From positions 62,001-126,000 of the forward strand of contig BORH01000012.1 in the NCBI GenBank assembly GCA_018333075.1: a DNA stretch of 64,000 nucleotides. The letters are read 5' to 3'. A program made the position numbers and the translations under genes. The stretch comes from Heyndrickxia sporothermodurans. Its GTDB lineage: Bacteria > Bacillota > Bacilli > Bacillales > Bacillaceae_C. The notes under the pieces are model-generated. The model saw only the letters and a list, made by a program, of their open reading frames with translations. It was not told the origin of the DNA and made no database searches. This document shows positions 1 through 8,205 of this stretch, in pieces (the stretch's first letter is position 1; the number at the start of each line of letters is the position of its first letter).

Positions 1-1
1 T

Positions 2-916
2 TATGTTTTAATGTGTCTTATATTTGGAACAACATTTTTATCAATAAAGGTAGGGGTAGATGCAGGTGCACCGCCATTTTTCTCTGCTGGAATACGCTTT
101 TTAGTGGCAGGCTGTATCCTGTTTTTATGGATGGTATGGAAAGGAAAAGCACAGTTTTCTCTTTTGCTTCGGAAGGAAATGCTCTTGACCGGGATAGGAT
201 TAACCTTCGGAACATTTGCGCCATTATATTGGTCTGAACAATATTTGAGCTCTGGTATTGCGGCAGTCCTATCAGCAACAGGACCTCTCATGATTTTATT
301 GCTTCAGTATGGTATTTTTCGTGAAAAGCTGCCTATTCGTTCTTTAGCAGGCTGTATAGTAGGTTTTGCAGGTGTCATCATCCTGCTTTTGCCGGGAATG
401 ATGAATACATCCTTTAATGAGTTCTGGTTAATTGGATGCTTGGCGGTCTTGCTTAGTGAAATCTTTTATTCTGCTGGTGCTATTTACTCCAGTCGGGTCA
501 TAAAACGATTTCAAGATACATCTCCAATAGCTTTGAACGCAGCTCAAATGTTATATGGAGGTGCTATGCTTCTTGTATTATCTTTATTTACAGAAAACGT
601 GCACATGAATTCCATACTGACAACAAATGCAATTTTATCCCTCTTATACTTAATTATTGCTGGATCCATGGTGGCACACACGATTTTTTATTGGCTTGTT
701 GCCAAAACCAATCCGGTGTTTCCATCCACTTGGCTCTATATTTCGCCATTGATTGCCCTTTGCCTAGGAGTGGTGTTATATCATGAGCGTCTTTCCTTTT
801 TGTCGGTGATAGGAGGAATCATCATTATTATTGGAACCATTTTGGTTAATATTGATAATCTCAAGCAGTTGATAGGTAAGAAGATAAATGTGCTAGGGAA
901 AGAGAGTCATTTATGA
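2..916 (+). CDS. DMT superfamily (EamA) transporter, 5' end outside window
   Basis: Membrane transporter of the drug/metabolite superfamily, EamA type, exporting an unknown small metabolite. The frame is open to the left edge. The family motif GTTFLSIK, which normally follows a longer first helix, comes only a few residues after the first ATG (base 11), so the real start is probably upstream of the window. About ten hydrophobic segments form two EamA repeats (roughly residues 5-135 and 145-285), ending in a basic tail. A strong intrinsic terminator follows directly. A second DMT gene lies at 1715, beyond an oppositely oriented regulator. Family assignment is firm; substrate is unknown. Confidence 0.9.
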   Translation, partial: YVLMCLIFGTTFLSIKVGVDAGAPPFFSAGIRFLVAGCILFLWMVWKGKAQFSLLLRKEMLLTGIGLTFGTFAPLYWSEQYLSSGIAAVLSATGPLMILLLQYGIFREKLPIRSLAGCIVGFAGVIILLLPGMMNTSFNEFWLIGCLAVLLSEIFYSAGAIYSSRVIKRFQDTSPIALNAAQMLYGGAMLLVLSLFTENVHMNSILTTNAILSLLYLIIAGSMVAHTIFYWLVAKTNPVFPSTWLYISPLIALCLGVVLYHERLSFLSVIGGIIIIIGTILVNIDNLKQLIGKKINVLGKESHL

Positions 917-930
917 ATGAATAGTAATGG

Positions 931-977
931 GTCGCCCAAAAGTAGATGATTGATCAATTTTTGGGCGATTCTTTTTT
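931..977 (+). terminator. Intrinsic terminator after DMT gene
   Basis: A ten-base-pair stem (932-941 with 959-968, core TCGCCCAAAA/TTTTGGGCGA) is followed by a T-rich run. It lies between the stop of the first DMT gene and the 3' end of the convergent regulator. Confidence 0.85.
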
Positions 978-999
978 GTAATTTCTCCATTTTTTCTTG

Positions 1000-1560
1000 T
1001 TAAACTAATGAAGGAGTTAATACGAATAGTATATGGTTCGATTCATTACTTTTGTTCAAAAATCTGTGTTTTACATTGGGTGGAATTCTTACAACATCCC
1101 CTTCATCTAAAAAATACTCAATACCTTCCAGCTCAACATATGCTTGTCCTTTCATAACGACAGCAATTTCTTCTTGGTCATCGTGTGAATAATAGCTTTC
1201 CGTGGTGCTTGCATGTGGATTTAAATCCATCATTAAAAGTTCAATATGAGCCTTCATGAAATCTGGAGTTAACACATCATAGACAATATGGTCACTATTT
1301 TCACGATACACTTTCTTGCGGTCTTTTTTTCTCGAGATGAGTGAATCTGTATCAATATCATTGATAAAGAGAGTAAATAATGGCACATTTAGTGCTTTCG
1401 CAATTAGTTGTAATACACTTAATGAAGGATTGGCTTGTCCTCGTTCAATTTGGCTAATAAGCGATGTACTGATTCCAGAATAATCGGCGAACTCACGAAT
1501 GGTCATTCCGTTTTTCTTACGATAGCTTAATACCGTCTGACCAAGGCGATGGTTGATCAT
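1000..1560 (-). CDS. XRE-family regulator with C-terminal cupin domain
   Basis: DNA-binding regulator of about 186 residues. An XRE helix-turn-helix occupies residues 5-60 (QTVLSYRKKNGMTIREFA, then SLISQIERGQANPSLSVLQ). A cupin sensor domain follows at about 105-180 (HDDQEEIAVVMKGQ, EGDVVRIPPNVKH), with His residues that could bind metal or ligand. The frame extends six codons further upstream, but that segment contains the ribosome binding site AAGGAG for the ATG at 1560, so 1560 is the start. It is divergent from the DMT exporter at 1715 and probably controls it. XRE-cupin proteins often pair with DMT or amino-acid exporters. The effector is unknown. Confidence 0.9.
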   Translation of the reverse strand: MINHRLGQTVLSYRKKNGMTIREFADYSGISTSLISQIERGQANPSLSVLQLIAKALNVPLFTLFINDIDTDSLISRKKDRKKVYRENSDHIVYDVLTPDFMKAHIELLMMDLNPHASTTESYYSHDDQEEIAVVMKGQAYVELEGIEYFLDEGDVVRIPPNVKHRFLNKSNESNHILFVLTPSLV

Positions 1561-1714
1561 AGTAAAGCTCCTTTCCATAATAATGTGTGTTTCATTCTTT
1601 TTGTGCTGACATGTTAAACATGAATAACTTTCACTTTATTTAATTTGATTAAAAATTTATACTTGTAAATTATATTAGATTATTTTTATTATTGTAAACA
1701 TAGGATTAGGGGGG

Positions 1715-2626
1715 ATGGGATTGAAATCATCGCTTTTTTCTTACACGGCTTTATTTTTTGGAGTATTTGCTTTATCTACTTCGGCAATCTTTGTGAAATT
1801 GGCTGAATCACCTGCAGCAATTACGGCATTCTATCGGATGTTTTTTGCAGCAATCATCCTTTTGCCCTTTTTATTAGTAAGTAAAAAAAATCTCCAAGAA
1901 TTACAGTCATTGTCTAGAAAACAATGGGGGCTTGGTTTATTATCAGGTGTATTTTTAGCCGCACATTATACGCTGTGGTTTGAATCCTTAAATTATACTT
2001 CCGTAGCTAGCTCGACAGTCATTGTCACCTTACAACCGCTATTTTCTATAGTAGGAGGATATTATGTATTTAAAGAACGTATAGGTAAGGGTGCGATATT
2101 AGGATGCTTTATAGCTATATTGGGTAGCATGGTTATTGGATGGCAAGACTTTCAAATTAGTGGGCAGGCAGTAATAGGTGATATTTTAGCGTTTATAGCA
2201 GCGGGACTTATTACAGCTTACTTTTTCATTGGTCAGTATGTACGCAAAACGTTATCACTAGTTCCATATTCAATTATTGGTTACGCCAGCAGTGCTTTAT
2301 TTTTAAGTATTTTTGCTTTTAGCAAGCAAGTATCCTTTATCGATTATTCCCTACACACATGGTGGTCCTTTTTTGGATTAGCATTAATTGCAACTATATT
2401 TGGACAAACGATTTTTAATTGGCTATTGAAATGGATGAGTACCACGGTAATATCAATGAGTATATTAGGAGAGGTAATTGGAACGTGTATTCTTGCTTAT
2501 TTTATTTTGGACGAAGTGGTTTCTCTTAAGCAAGGAATAGGTATTTTTCTCATCTTAAGCGGCTTAGCACTATTTATAATAAAACAGAAAAAAACATCTG
2601 ATATGAGAAAGCAATCAGATATTTAA
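1715..2626 (+). CDS. DMT superfamily (EamA) transporter
   Basis: Integral membrane transporter of 303 residues with ten predicted helices in two EamA repeats (about 10-145 and 155-295). Typical motifs are visible: SAIFVKLAESPAAITAFYR near the start, and an inside-positive lysine tail. Start choice is uncertain. The ATG at 1715 sits directly against a G-rich run, while the TTG at 1721 has better spacing from it. It is divergent from the XRE-cupin regulator and lies 38 bases before a cupin gene, so the three probably form one regulatory unit. Export of an amino acid or toxic metabolite is plausible but not shown. Confidence 0.9.
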   Translation: MGLKSSLFSYTALFFGVFALSTSAIFVKLAESPAAITAFYRMFFAAIILLPFLLVSKKNLQELQSLSRKQWGLGLLSGVFLAAHYTLWFESLNYTSVASSTVIVTLQPLFSIVGGYYVFKERIGKGAILGCFIAILGSMVIGWQDFQISGQAVIGDILAFIAAGLITAYFFIGQYVRKTLSLVPYSIIGYASSALFLSIFAFSKQVSFIDYSLHTWWSFFGLALIATIFGQTIFNWLLKWMSTTVISMSILGEVIGTCILAYFILDEVVSLKQGIGIFLILSGLALFIIKQKKTSDMRKQSDI

Positions 2627-2664
2627 TCGTGAGTTTGCAATGTTATCATACGAGGAGGACTTAT

Positions 2665-3036
2665 ATGACATATCAAGATCAAGCTATAAATATAAGTGAA
2701 AAATTATCTAAATTCAGTGATTATTGGTCTCCTAAAGTGATTGCCGAAATGAATGATTCTCAATTTAAATTAGCGAAAATTTCGGGTGATTTTGTATGGC
2801 ATGATCATAAAGACACAGATGAAGTGTTTATTGTCATTGAAGGCGAAATGAAAATTGAATTTCGTGATGGAGAAGTAAAGCTTTCCAAAGGAGATATGTA
2901 TGTCGTACCGAAAGGGGTAGAGCATAAGCCGTATGCCGAAAAGGAATGTCATGTCATGCTGGTAGAACCTAAAGGTATCGTCAACACTGGTGATCACAAA
3001 GGGGACTTAACTGCTGAAAACGATGTATGGGTATAA
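2665..3036 (+). CDS. Small cupin-domain protein
   Basis: Single-domain cupin of 123 residues. The beta-barrel motifs are present: the metal-site motif FVWHDHKDTDEVFIVIEG (around residues 40-60), and GDMYVVPKGVEHKPYA (around 80-95), giving two His, a Glu and a further His as likely metal ligands. The start is set by AGGAGG eight bases before the ATG at 2665; an upstream in-frame ATG at 2629 has no such site. It lies 38 bases after the DMT exporter, probably in the same transcript. Small cupins of this type are isomerases, dioxygenases or sensors; the reaction is not identifiable. Confidence 0.88.
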   Translation: MTYQDQAINISEKLSKFSDYWSPKVIAEMNDSQFKLAKISGDFVWHDHKDTDEVFIVIEGEMKIEFRDGEVKLSKGDMYVVPKGVEHKPYAEKECHVMLVEPKGIVNTGDHKGDLTAENDVWV

Positions 3037-3139
3037 ATTGATAATTTAGTAGTTATCAGAACAGGAAATGGGTTTGTCTATGATATTGTAGACTAAAATT
3101 GTAGAGTCTTATTTGTTATTTTAAATAGCAAAAGCAATA

Positions 3140-3175
3140 ATAAAGTGCCTTTTTATTAGATAAAAGGCACTTTAT
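3140..3175. terminator. Hairpin in the 357-base gap after the cupin gene
   Basis: Fourteen-base arms (3140-3153 and 3162-3175, core AAAGTGCC/GGCACTTT) form a strong hairpin that could end transcription of the cupin operon. The downstream T-run is weak. I see no other gene or repeat in 3037-3393. Confidence 0.55.
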
Positions 3176-3393
3176 AAACAGACTAAATTAGAAAATTAGC
3201 AATCTGCTTTTTCATTACAGTAAAGATATTAAGTGAGTTCAAGTACTGATTAATACTGGAATAATCCATTAAATTAGTTACTATTCTTACTGCACAATTA
3301 ACTAAGGATTTTTGATAAAACAAATTCATTTGTCATTCTATTATCCATCTAAACTCTTAAATGGAATGATCGTTTGGGAATGAATTTAGGGTA

Positions 3394-4479
3394 TTAGGCC
3401 TTTCCTAATTTACGCAGAACATTAAAAAAAATAAAGTTCATGCTTTTTGCTTGATAAGTTGTTTGATTAAAGCTGCCGATAATATATACGTCCATATTTG
3501 GAAAGTAGAGCATGGAGGCTCCGCTAGAACCTAGATGTCCCCATCCATGATATTTTTGAGTAAATGGAAGAAATCGTATTCTCATCAGGCCGTAGCCATA
3601 ATCCATTCCAGTCCACATTTTATTCCATTGCTTCATCATGTCCAGTGTATCTTTTTTAATGATCTTATGATGAACTAGTGCTTTCATGAAAATCAATTGG
3701 TCTTCTAACGTACTGACGGTTTGACCTCCAGAATAAAAGCTACTAAAGCTAATATAATCATCTACCTTTATTTTCAACTCTTTCATATATAAGTGAGCTA
3801 CTGGATGCATGCTTTTAATGTTAGGTTCGGAGTACTGTGATAAATATGAGTGATTCATTTCTAGAGGATTAAATATATATTCATGAAGTACTTCATGGAA
3901 GGACTTTGATGTAATGGTTTCGATAATGATTCCTAAGAGATTGTACCCTGTGTCAGTATAATGAACACGTTTCCCAGGAGGGAAGTGGGGGGTCAAATGC
4001 TCTTTGGACCAGTGGATGGTTTCTTGTGGTGTCCAAAAACGTGAATGATTCTGAAGTAGCTCTTCCAGTAATTTTTCGCCACGCTTAGGTTTATCCTCGA
4101 AATAATCTGGTAGTCCAGAGGTATTGCTTAATAAATGTTTGATTTGAATATCGTTTGTATAATCTTTGCCTTTATATATGTGAAGTTCCTTAAGAATGTC
4201 TGGAGGTAAGTACTTAGTGATAGGGTCATCGAATTGGACGAGTCCTTTTTCTACTAATATTGCTAAGATGACAGAGGTAAAAGTTTTACCTACACTAGCA
4301 GTATGATAGGGCTGGTTAGGATTTACGGGAACCTCATCTGTATTTCCCTCAGCCATTCCCCAATGGATATTCAGCTTATCAGAATGTACCAACAAATAAA
4401 CATTATGAAGATGACGATCTGAAGCAACTTTTCTTTTTAGTTTCTCTCTAATATCTTTTTCCAACTGTTCAATTTTCAT
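3394..4479 (-). CDS. Serine hydrolase, class C beta-lactamase fold
   Basis: Cytoplasmic-looking serine hydrolase of 361 residues with no signal peptide. The nucleophile motif S-V-G-K is at residues 62-65, the second-site Tyr is in Y-T-D-T-G-Y-N (about 174-180, where YxN is usual), and the third motif is G-H-L-G near the C-terminus. This fold covers beta-lactamases, DD-peptidases and esterases. Lack of a secretion signal argues against a wall enzyme or classic beta-lactamase and favours an esterase or D-aminopeptidase-like role. It is a monocistronic gene upstream of an oppositely regulated efflux locus. Substrate unknown. Confidence 0.88.
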   Translation of the reverse strand: MKIEQLEKDIREKLKRKVASDRHLHNVYLLVHSDKLNIHWGMAEGNTDEVPVNPNQPYHTASVGKTFTSVILAILVEKGLVQFDDPITKYLPPDILKELHIYKGKDYTNDIQIKHLLSNTSGLPDYFEDKPKRGEKLLEELLQNHSRFWTPQETIHWSKEHLTPHFPPGKRVHYTDTGYNLLGIIIETITSKSFHEVLHEYIFNPLEMNHSYLSQYSEPNIKSMHPVAHLYMKELKIKVDDYISFSSFYSGGQTVSTLEDQLIFMKALVHHKIIKKDTLDMMKQWNKMWTGMDYGYGLMRIRFLPFTQKYHGWGHLGSSGASMLYFPNMDVYIIGSFNQTTYQAKSMNFIFFNVLRKLGKA

Positions 4480-4617
4480 TTGTTCCCCCTCTTTACAAAG
4501 ACTGAATTTTATTTATTTCTTATTTTCAGTTATTTTATATTATGCATGTTCTTTTGTCTAATTATAGGTGTAAAAAATAACCTCCATTTCCAATTATTTA
4601 TTTTCTGCCCTGGATAA

Positions 4618-5856
4618 TTACTTCTGTTTCAGGGTCATTGCCCAAAATAGTAGGGCAATAGCGCTCACGGTAGCTCCTAATAGACAAACTCCATTCCATC
4701 CAAAATGTTCATAAACATTCGTTGAAGCAATAGAGCCTGCTGCACTTCCGATGGAATAAAAAATCATGTAAGCAGCAGTCAATCGACTTCTAGCCTCAGG
4801 CCGTACAGTGAAAATGAAACTTTGGTTGGTGACATGGACAGCTTGAACAGCGAGATCAAGAAGGATAACACCAACCACTAATGCAAGCAGTGAATAGTTT
4901 AAAAGGCTCATGATTAACCATGATGTTAATAATAGCGTAAGTGCTATACCTGTAGTTCGTTGCCCCAATCCTCGATCTGCGAGTCGTCCAGCCCGAGCAG
5001 CGGCCAGTGCCCCTGCAACTCCTGCAAGACCAAATGCTCCAATAGCTGTATGTGAAAGAGAGTGTGGCGGAGCACTAAGAGGTAGCACCAACGAGGTCCA
5101 GAGAATGCTAAAGGAAGTAAATATTAATAATGCTAGTATGCCGCGAATGACCAGGATTCTTTCTTGTACGTATAGTAAGAGTACCGAACGCAACAGCTTA
5201 GGATAGGATAAAGGCGATCGCTTAAAATCTACATCTGGTAGTTTTCGATTTAGCAAGATGACCATGATAAACATGAGGGATGCAGAAGTAAGATAAACGG
5301 AACGCCAGCCTCCTAGATCTGTTAATATACCAGCGAATGTTCGAGCAAGAAGGATTCCGATAACAACGCCACTTGTTACGAAACCAACTATACGTCCTCG
5401 TTCTTTAGGAGATGACAAGGTTGATGCATATGCGACTAGTGTCTGCGTAACTGTAGCAAGCAACCCAACAGCAGCAATACCTATGAAAAAAATGTTTTTA
5501 GAAGGAGCAAAGCCAACAATAACTAATGCAAGAATAATCAAAAGCATTTTACCTAAAATGAGTCGTCGATGATTCAATAAATCACCAAGAGGGACTAAAA
5601 ACAGCAGTCCTAGTGCATAACAGATTTGTGTAACAGTAATGACAATGCCGATGGCAGAATGACTAATTTTAAAATCATTAGCTAAAGTATCAAGTAATGG
5701 ATGAGCAAAGTAGATATTTGCAACAGCCATTCCACAAGAAATTGCCAATAATAATGCCATATATTGAGGGATACTTGAGTGGACAACTAATTGTGAAGGA
5801 GCCGTTTTCATGCCCGAATCTTCGATCGAATCCATTGTTTTTTCTTTAATCTTCAT
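4618..5856 (-). CDS. MFS efflux transporter (DHA1-like, 12 TM)
   Basis: Major facilitator permease of 412 residues with twelve hydrophobic segments. The loop 2-3 motif is present as PLGDLLNHRRLIL, and a proline/glycine-rich helix 5 region (VTSGVVIGILLAR) resembles the antiporter motif C. Start ATG at 5856 has AAAGGAGATG upstream. The gene is divergent from a TetR repressor at 6129, and the intergenic region carries three copies of one pseudo-palindromic site, so expression is almost certainly TetR-controlled. Likely role is proton-driven export of a drug or metabolite; the substrate cannot be inferred. Confidence 0.9.
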   Translation of the reverse strand: MKIKEKTMDSIEDSGMKTAPSQLVVHSSIPQYMALLLAISCGMAVANIYFAHPLLDTLANDFKISHSAIGIVITVTQICYALGLLFLVPLGDLLNHRRLILGKMLLIILALVIVGFAPSKNIFFIGIAAVGLLATVTQTLVAYASTLSSPKERGRIVGFVTSGVVIGILLARTFAGILTDLGGWRSVYLTSASLMFIMVILLNRKLPDVDFKRSPLSYPKLLRSVLLLYVQERILVIRGILALLIFTSFSILWTSLVLPLSAPPHSLSHTAIGAFGLAGVAGALAAARAGRLADRGLGQRTTGIALTLLLTSWLIMSLLNYSLLALVVGVILLDLAVQAVHVTNQSFIFTVRPEARSRLTAAYMIFYSIGSAAGSIASTNVYEHFGWNGVCLLGATVSAIALLFWAMTLKQK

Positions 5857-5872
5857 TATTTACATCTCCTTT

Positions 5873-5919
5873 ATTGTTTTATACCAATCAGTATATTGTA
5901 CTGATTGGTATAAAACAAT
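5873..5919. promoter_or_regulatory. TetR operator: long inverted repeat with two sites
   Basis: A near-perfect inverted repeat with 21-base arms (5873-5893 and 5899-5919) and a five-base centre lies 17 bases before the MFS start. It contains two tandem copies of a 14-base pseudo-palindrome, ATACCAATCAGTAT (5881-5894) and its degenerate inverse GTACTGATTGGTAT (5898-5911). Both fit the form ATAC-YRATYR-GTAT, typical of a TetR operator. Confidence 0.8.
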
Positions 5920-6055
5920 TTAACTTATGGATAATTTTCTGTCAAGAGCTTAGATGATGAATTTTCTGAGGGATTTAAAGAATGTTAGTAAATAGTATTG
6001 AGTAAGAGGTTTTCACAGTTTGACTTCAACAACGAAGTCTAATAAAATATATAAT

Positions 6056-6069
6056 ATACCGATTAGTAT
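6056..6069. promoter_or_regulatory. Third TetR operator copy, before the repressor gene
   Basis: ATACCGATTAGTAT fits the same ATAC-YRATYR-GTAT form as the two sites before the MFS gene and lies 60 bases before the TetR start, suggesting autoregulation. Confidence 0.7.
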
Positions 6070-6128
6070 TTTAAGGAATGTTATTTTCTTAATCGAACGG
6101 AAGGATGTTTTAGAAAAGAGGGGAGTAC

Positions 6129-6713
6129 ATGGTTCGAAAACGAGAGTTTGATGAGGAAAAAGCATTAGACGCTGCTATGCAGATCTTTTGGGAGAAGGGG
6201 TATAATGCCACTTCGTTAAGCGATTTAACAGTGCATATGGGAATACAGCGCCCAAGCTTATATTCTGCTTTTGGTGATAAAGAGAATTTATTTGAAGCGG
6301 CATTGCGTAAATATACAAAATTGCATGCTACTGAGATTCGAAAAAAGCTTCTTCAAAATAATCGATCTGTAAAAGAAGCCATTCGTCTGTTGTTTGAGGA
6401 TTTGGTGGAATCAGGATATAAAGAAGGGCAAAGCATGGGGTGTTTTTGTATTAATACGATGGTAGAGCTTGCCCCACATGATGAAAAGTTTGAAATTCTC
6501 ACAAGAGAGCATCAAATGTATCTTTCTGTTATTTTTCAAGAAATCATTGTCGAAGGTATTCGCTCAGGTGAATTGGACAGTAGCTTGAATGCTAAAGCTT
6601 TAGCGCAGACCTTAGTTGTTTCATTAATTGGCCTGACCGTGATGATGAAATCACGTCCAGAGCGCTCTTTTGTAGATAATTCTGTATCAATGATTGTATC
6701 ATTAATAAAATAA
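6129..6713 (+). CDS. TetR/AcrR-family repressor
   Basis: Repressor of 194 residues. The N-terminal TetR helix-turn-helix is clear (residues 8-55: ALDAAMQIFWEKGYNATSLS, IQRPSLYSAFGDKENLF). The C-terminal ligand-binding part contains a Cys-rich segment (GCFCINT, about residues 100-106) seen in the ComR/YezE-like branch. GAGGGGAG precedes the ATG. It is divergent from the MFS exporter and flanked by matching operator sites, so it most likely represses the exporter and itself until an inducer binds. The inducer is unknown; the paired cysteines could hint at redox or electrophile sensing, which is only inference. Confidence 0.92.
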   Translation: MVRKREFDEEKALDAAMQIFWEKGYNATSLSDLTVHMGIQRPSLYSAFGDKENLFEAALRKYTKLHATEIRKKLLQNNRSVKEAIRLLFEDLVESGYKEGQSMGCFCINTMVELAPHDEKFEILTREHQMYLSVIFQEIIVEGIRSGELDSSLNAKALAQTLVVSLIGLTVMMKSRPERSFVDNSVSMIVSLIK

Positions 6714-6850
6714 ATTCAATTTTTAACTTTAATGAAAATACTAGATGTAAAAGATAAAAAACACAAGATATTTGTTCTTGGATATGTTTTAAGCGGCTGA
6801 ACATAGCGTCTCAAAGTTTGTGAGTAACAACGAATGCCCTTGATATAAAT

Positions 6851-6886
6851 AAAAAATGCCACAATTTAGCTTAATGGGCATTTTTA
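6851..6886 (-). terminator. Intrinsic terminator, possibly bidirectional
   Basis: Arms 6852-6860 and 6877-6885 (AAAAATGCC/GGCATTTTT) pair, with T-rich tails on both strands. It lies between the convergent TetR and DinB genes. Confidence 0.7.
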
Positions 6887-6926
6887 TTTATGAGTTTTTA
6901 TTCTATTAGAACTCTTGAATCGCTAC

Positions 6927-7427
6927 TTATAAACTCAGGTTTTGGTCTAATTCTCTTTTCTGACGCAAGTGATGACGGAAATGCATGCCGACCAAATCAT
7001 GCCACTCTCTAGCATTAAGCCAGCCAAAGCCCTTATGATTCACTTTGGAATTTGGATTCAAAGCATCTAATTTATTTTCTAATTGTATTAATCTCTCCAT
7101 CAATTTTTCTAGCCTATTCATAAGTTTTTCTTTACTTTCCGAATTGTCTGGAGGGGAATTTAACTCATTTGGTAACTTGATTTTAATAGGTGGGAAATCT
7201 CCAAGTTTAAATAATCTTTCACCAAACTCTGTCTTACTAAGCTTCTGTTCTTCCTCAGATGCTGCACAAGCTTCGACATTGTCTAGGTACTCATGGGCAA
7301 CAACAATCAAATGGTCATACATTTGACCAATAGACCAAACATTTTCCGTTGTTTTATATCTTAATTGCTCCAATGAATAATTTTGCAAACATCCTTTGTA
7401 TGTTTCGATCACCTTCAGGTCACTCAA
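6927..7427 (-). CDS. DinB/YfiT-family protein
   Basis: Four-helix-bundle protein of the DinB superfamily, 166 residues. The family's metal triad is suggested by His in MYDHLI (about residue 38) and by MHFRHHLRQKRELD near the C-terminus. These proteins include bacillithiol- or mycothiol-dependent transferases and many DNA-damage-inducible proteins of unknown role. Translation starts at TTG, seven bases after GGGAGGG. It is 71 bases downstream of an acetyltransferase gene in the same direction and may share its transcript. Two other DinB proteins occur in this window, one of them broken. Confidence 0.85.
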   Translation of the reverse strand: MSDLKVIETYKGCLQNYSLEQLRYKTTENVWSIGQMYDHLIVVAHEYLDNVEACAASEEEQKLSKTEFGERLFKLGDFPPIKIKLPNELNSPPDNSESKEKLMNRLEKLMERLIQLENKLDALNPNSKVNHKGFGWLNAREWHDLVGMHFRHHLRQKRELDQNLSL

Positions 7428-7498
7428 TTAATTCCCTCCCTCATGATTCGGTTATGTTTTTCATTTGCTGTAGATTGCTTACTTTTATATTTACAAGG

Positions 7499-8011
7499 TC
7501 ATTTCCACTCTTCTTCTAAAATTGCGTAATAATATTCATCCCACCACTCATTATCATGTGGAATACACTTTTTGAAATAGCCTTCTCTTCTCATACCGAT
7601 TTTTTCCATCACTCGATATGATGGGGGATTTTGCGGCTGGCAGGTAGCTATAATTCTATGTAATTTTAATTCTTCAAAACCATATTTCAATACGGCTTTT
7701 GCTGCTTCAGATGCGTATCCTTTATTATAGTATTTAGGATTGAACACCCAACCTATCTCATATGTATGCTCACCAAAATATTTATGGAAAACAATATGGC
7801 CAATGAGTTTATCTTCTTCTTTTAATATAACAGGATAATTTTTGGCATTTTCACCCACGTTTTTATTGACAAAGTCCTTGGCATCTTCTTCAGAAAAAAC
7901 GCCTTCAGGTATATATTTCATAACAAGGCTGTCTGATGTATATTCATGAACAGCTTCCCAATCGTTTACCTGAAATTCTCTTATTAGTAATCTTTCTGAC
8001 TTTATATGCAT
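7499..8011 (-). CDS. GNAT N-acetyltransferase (RimJ/RimL type)
   Basis: Acetyltransferase of 170 residues with the RimJ/RimL layout. The N-terminus SERLLIREFQVNDWEAVHEY is typical, the acetyl-CoA loop is in YNKGYASEAAKAVLKYGF (about residues 108-125), and NPPSYRVMEKIGMRREGYF marks the C-terminal part. Such enzymes transfer an acetyl group from acetyl-CoA to an N-terminal amine or small amine. No toxin or ribosomal partner adjoins it, so the acceptor cannot be named. Confidence 0.9.
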   Translation of the reverse strand: MHIKSERLLIREFQVNDWEAVHEYTSDSLVMKYIPEGVFSEEDAKDFVNKNVGENAKNYPVILKEEDKLIGHIVFHKYFGEHTYEIGWVFNPKYYNKGYASEAAKAVLKYGFEELKLHRIIATCQPQNPPSYRVMEKIGMRREGYFKKCIPHDNEWWDEYYYAILEEEWK

Positions 8012-8151
8012 ATACTTTTCTCCTTAAATTATTTTTTACCTATTTACCTTTATTTCGATAAGATGGTTAAAATATCCTTTATAGATTATGATTTTTTCAA
8101 TTATTAAACATGCAGTTAAAAATTTGTTGGAAAGGAGTTTTAGTAAAATAG

Positions 8152-8183
8152 AAAAAACGATAATAGAACAATTATCGTTTTTA
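8152..8183 (-). terminator. Terminator of the flavoprotein gene
   Basis: A twelve-base stem (8153-8164 with 8171-8182, core AACGATAAT/ATTATCGTT) with a T-run on the minus strand lies just past the oxidoreductase stop. Confidence 0.8.
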
Positions 8184-8205
8184 CATTCTATATTAAAGGC
8201 ATTAA

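Noticed and set aside
4910-5206. Open frame of 98 codons opposite the MFS gene
   Set aside because: It is an antisense shadow of a clear transporter gene, with low-complexity Ala/Arg/Pro composition and no binding site.
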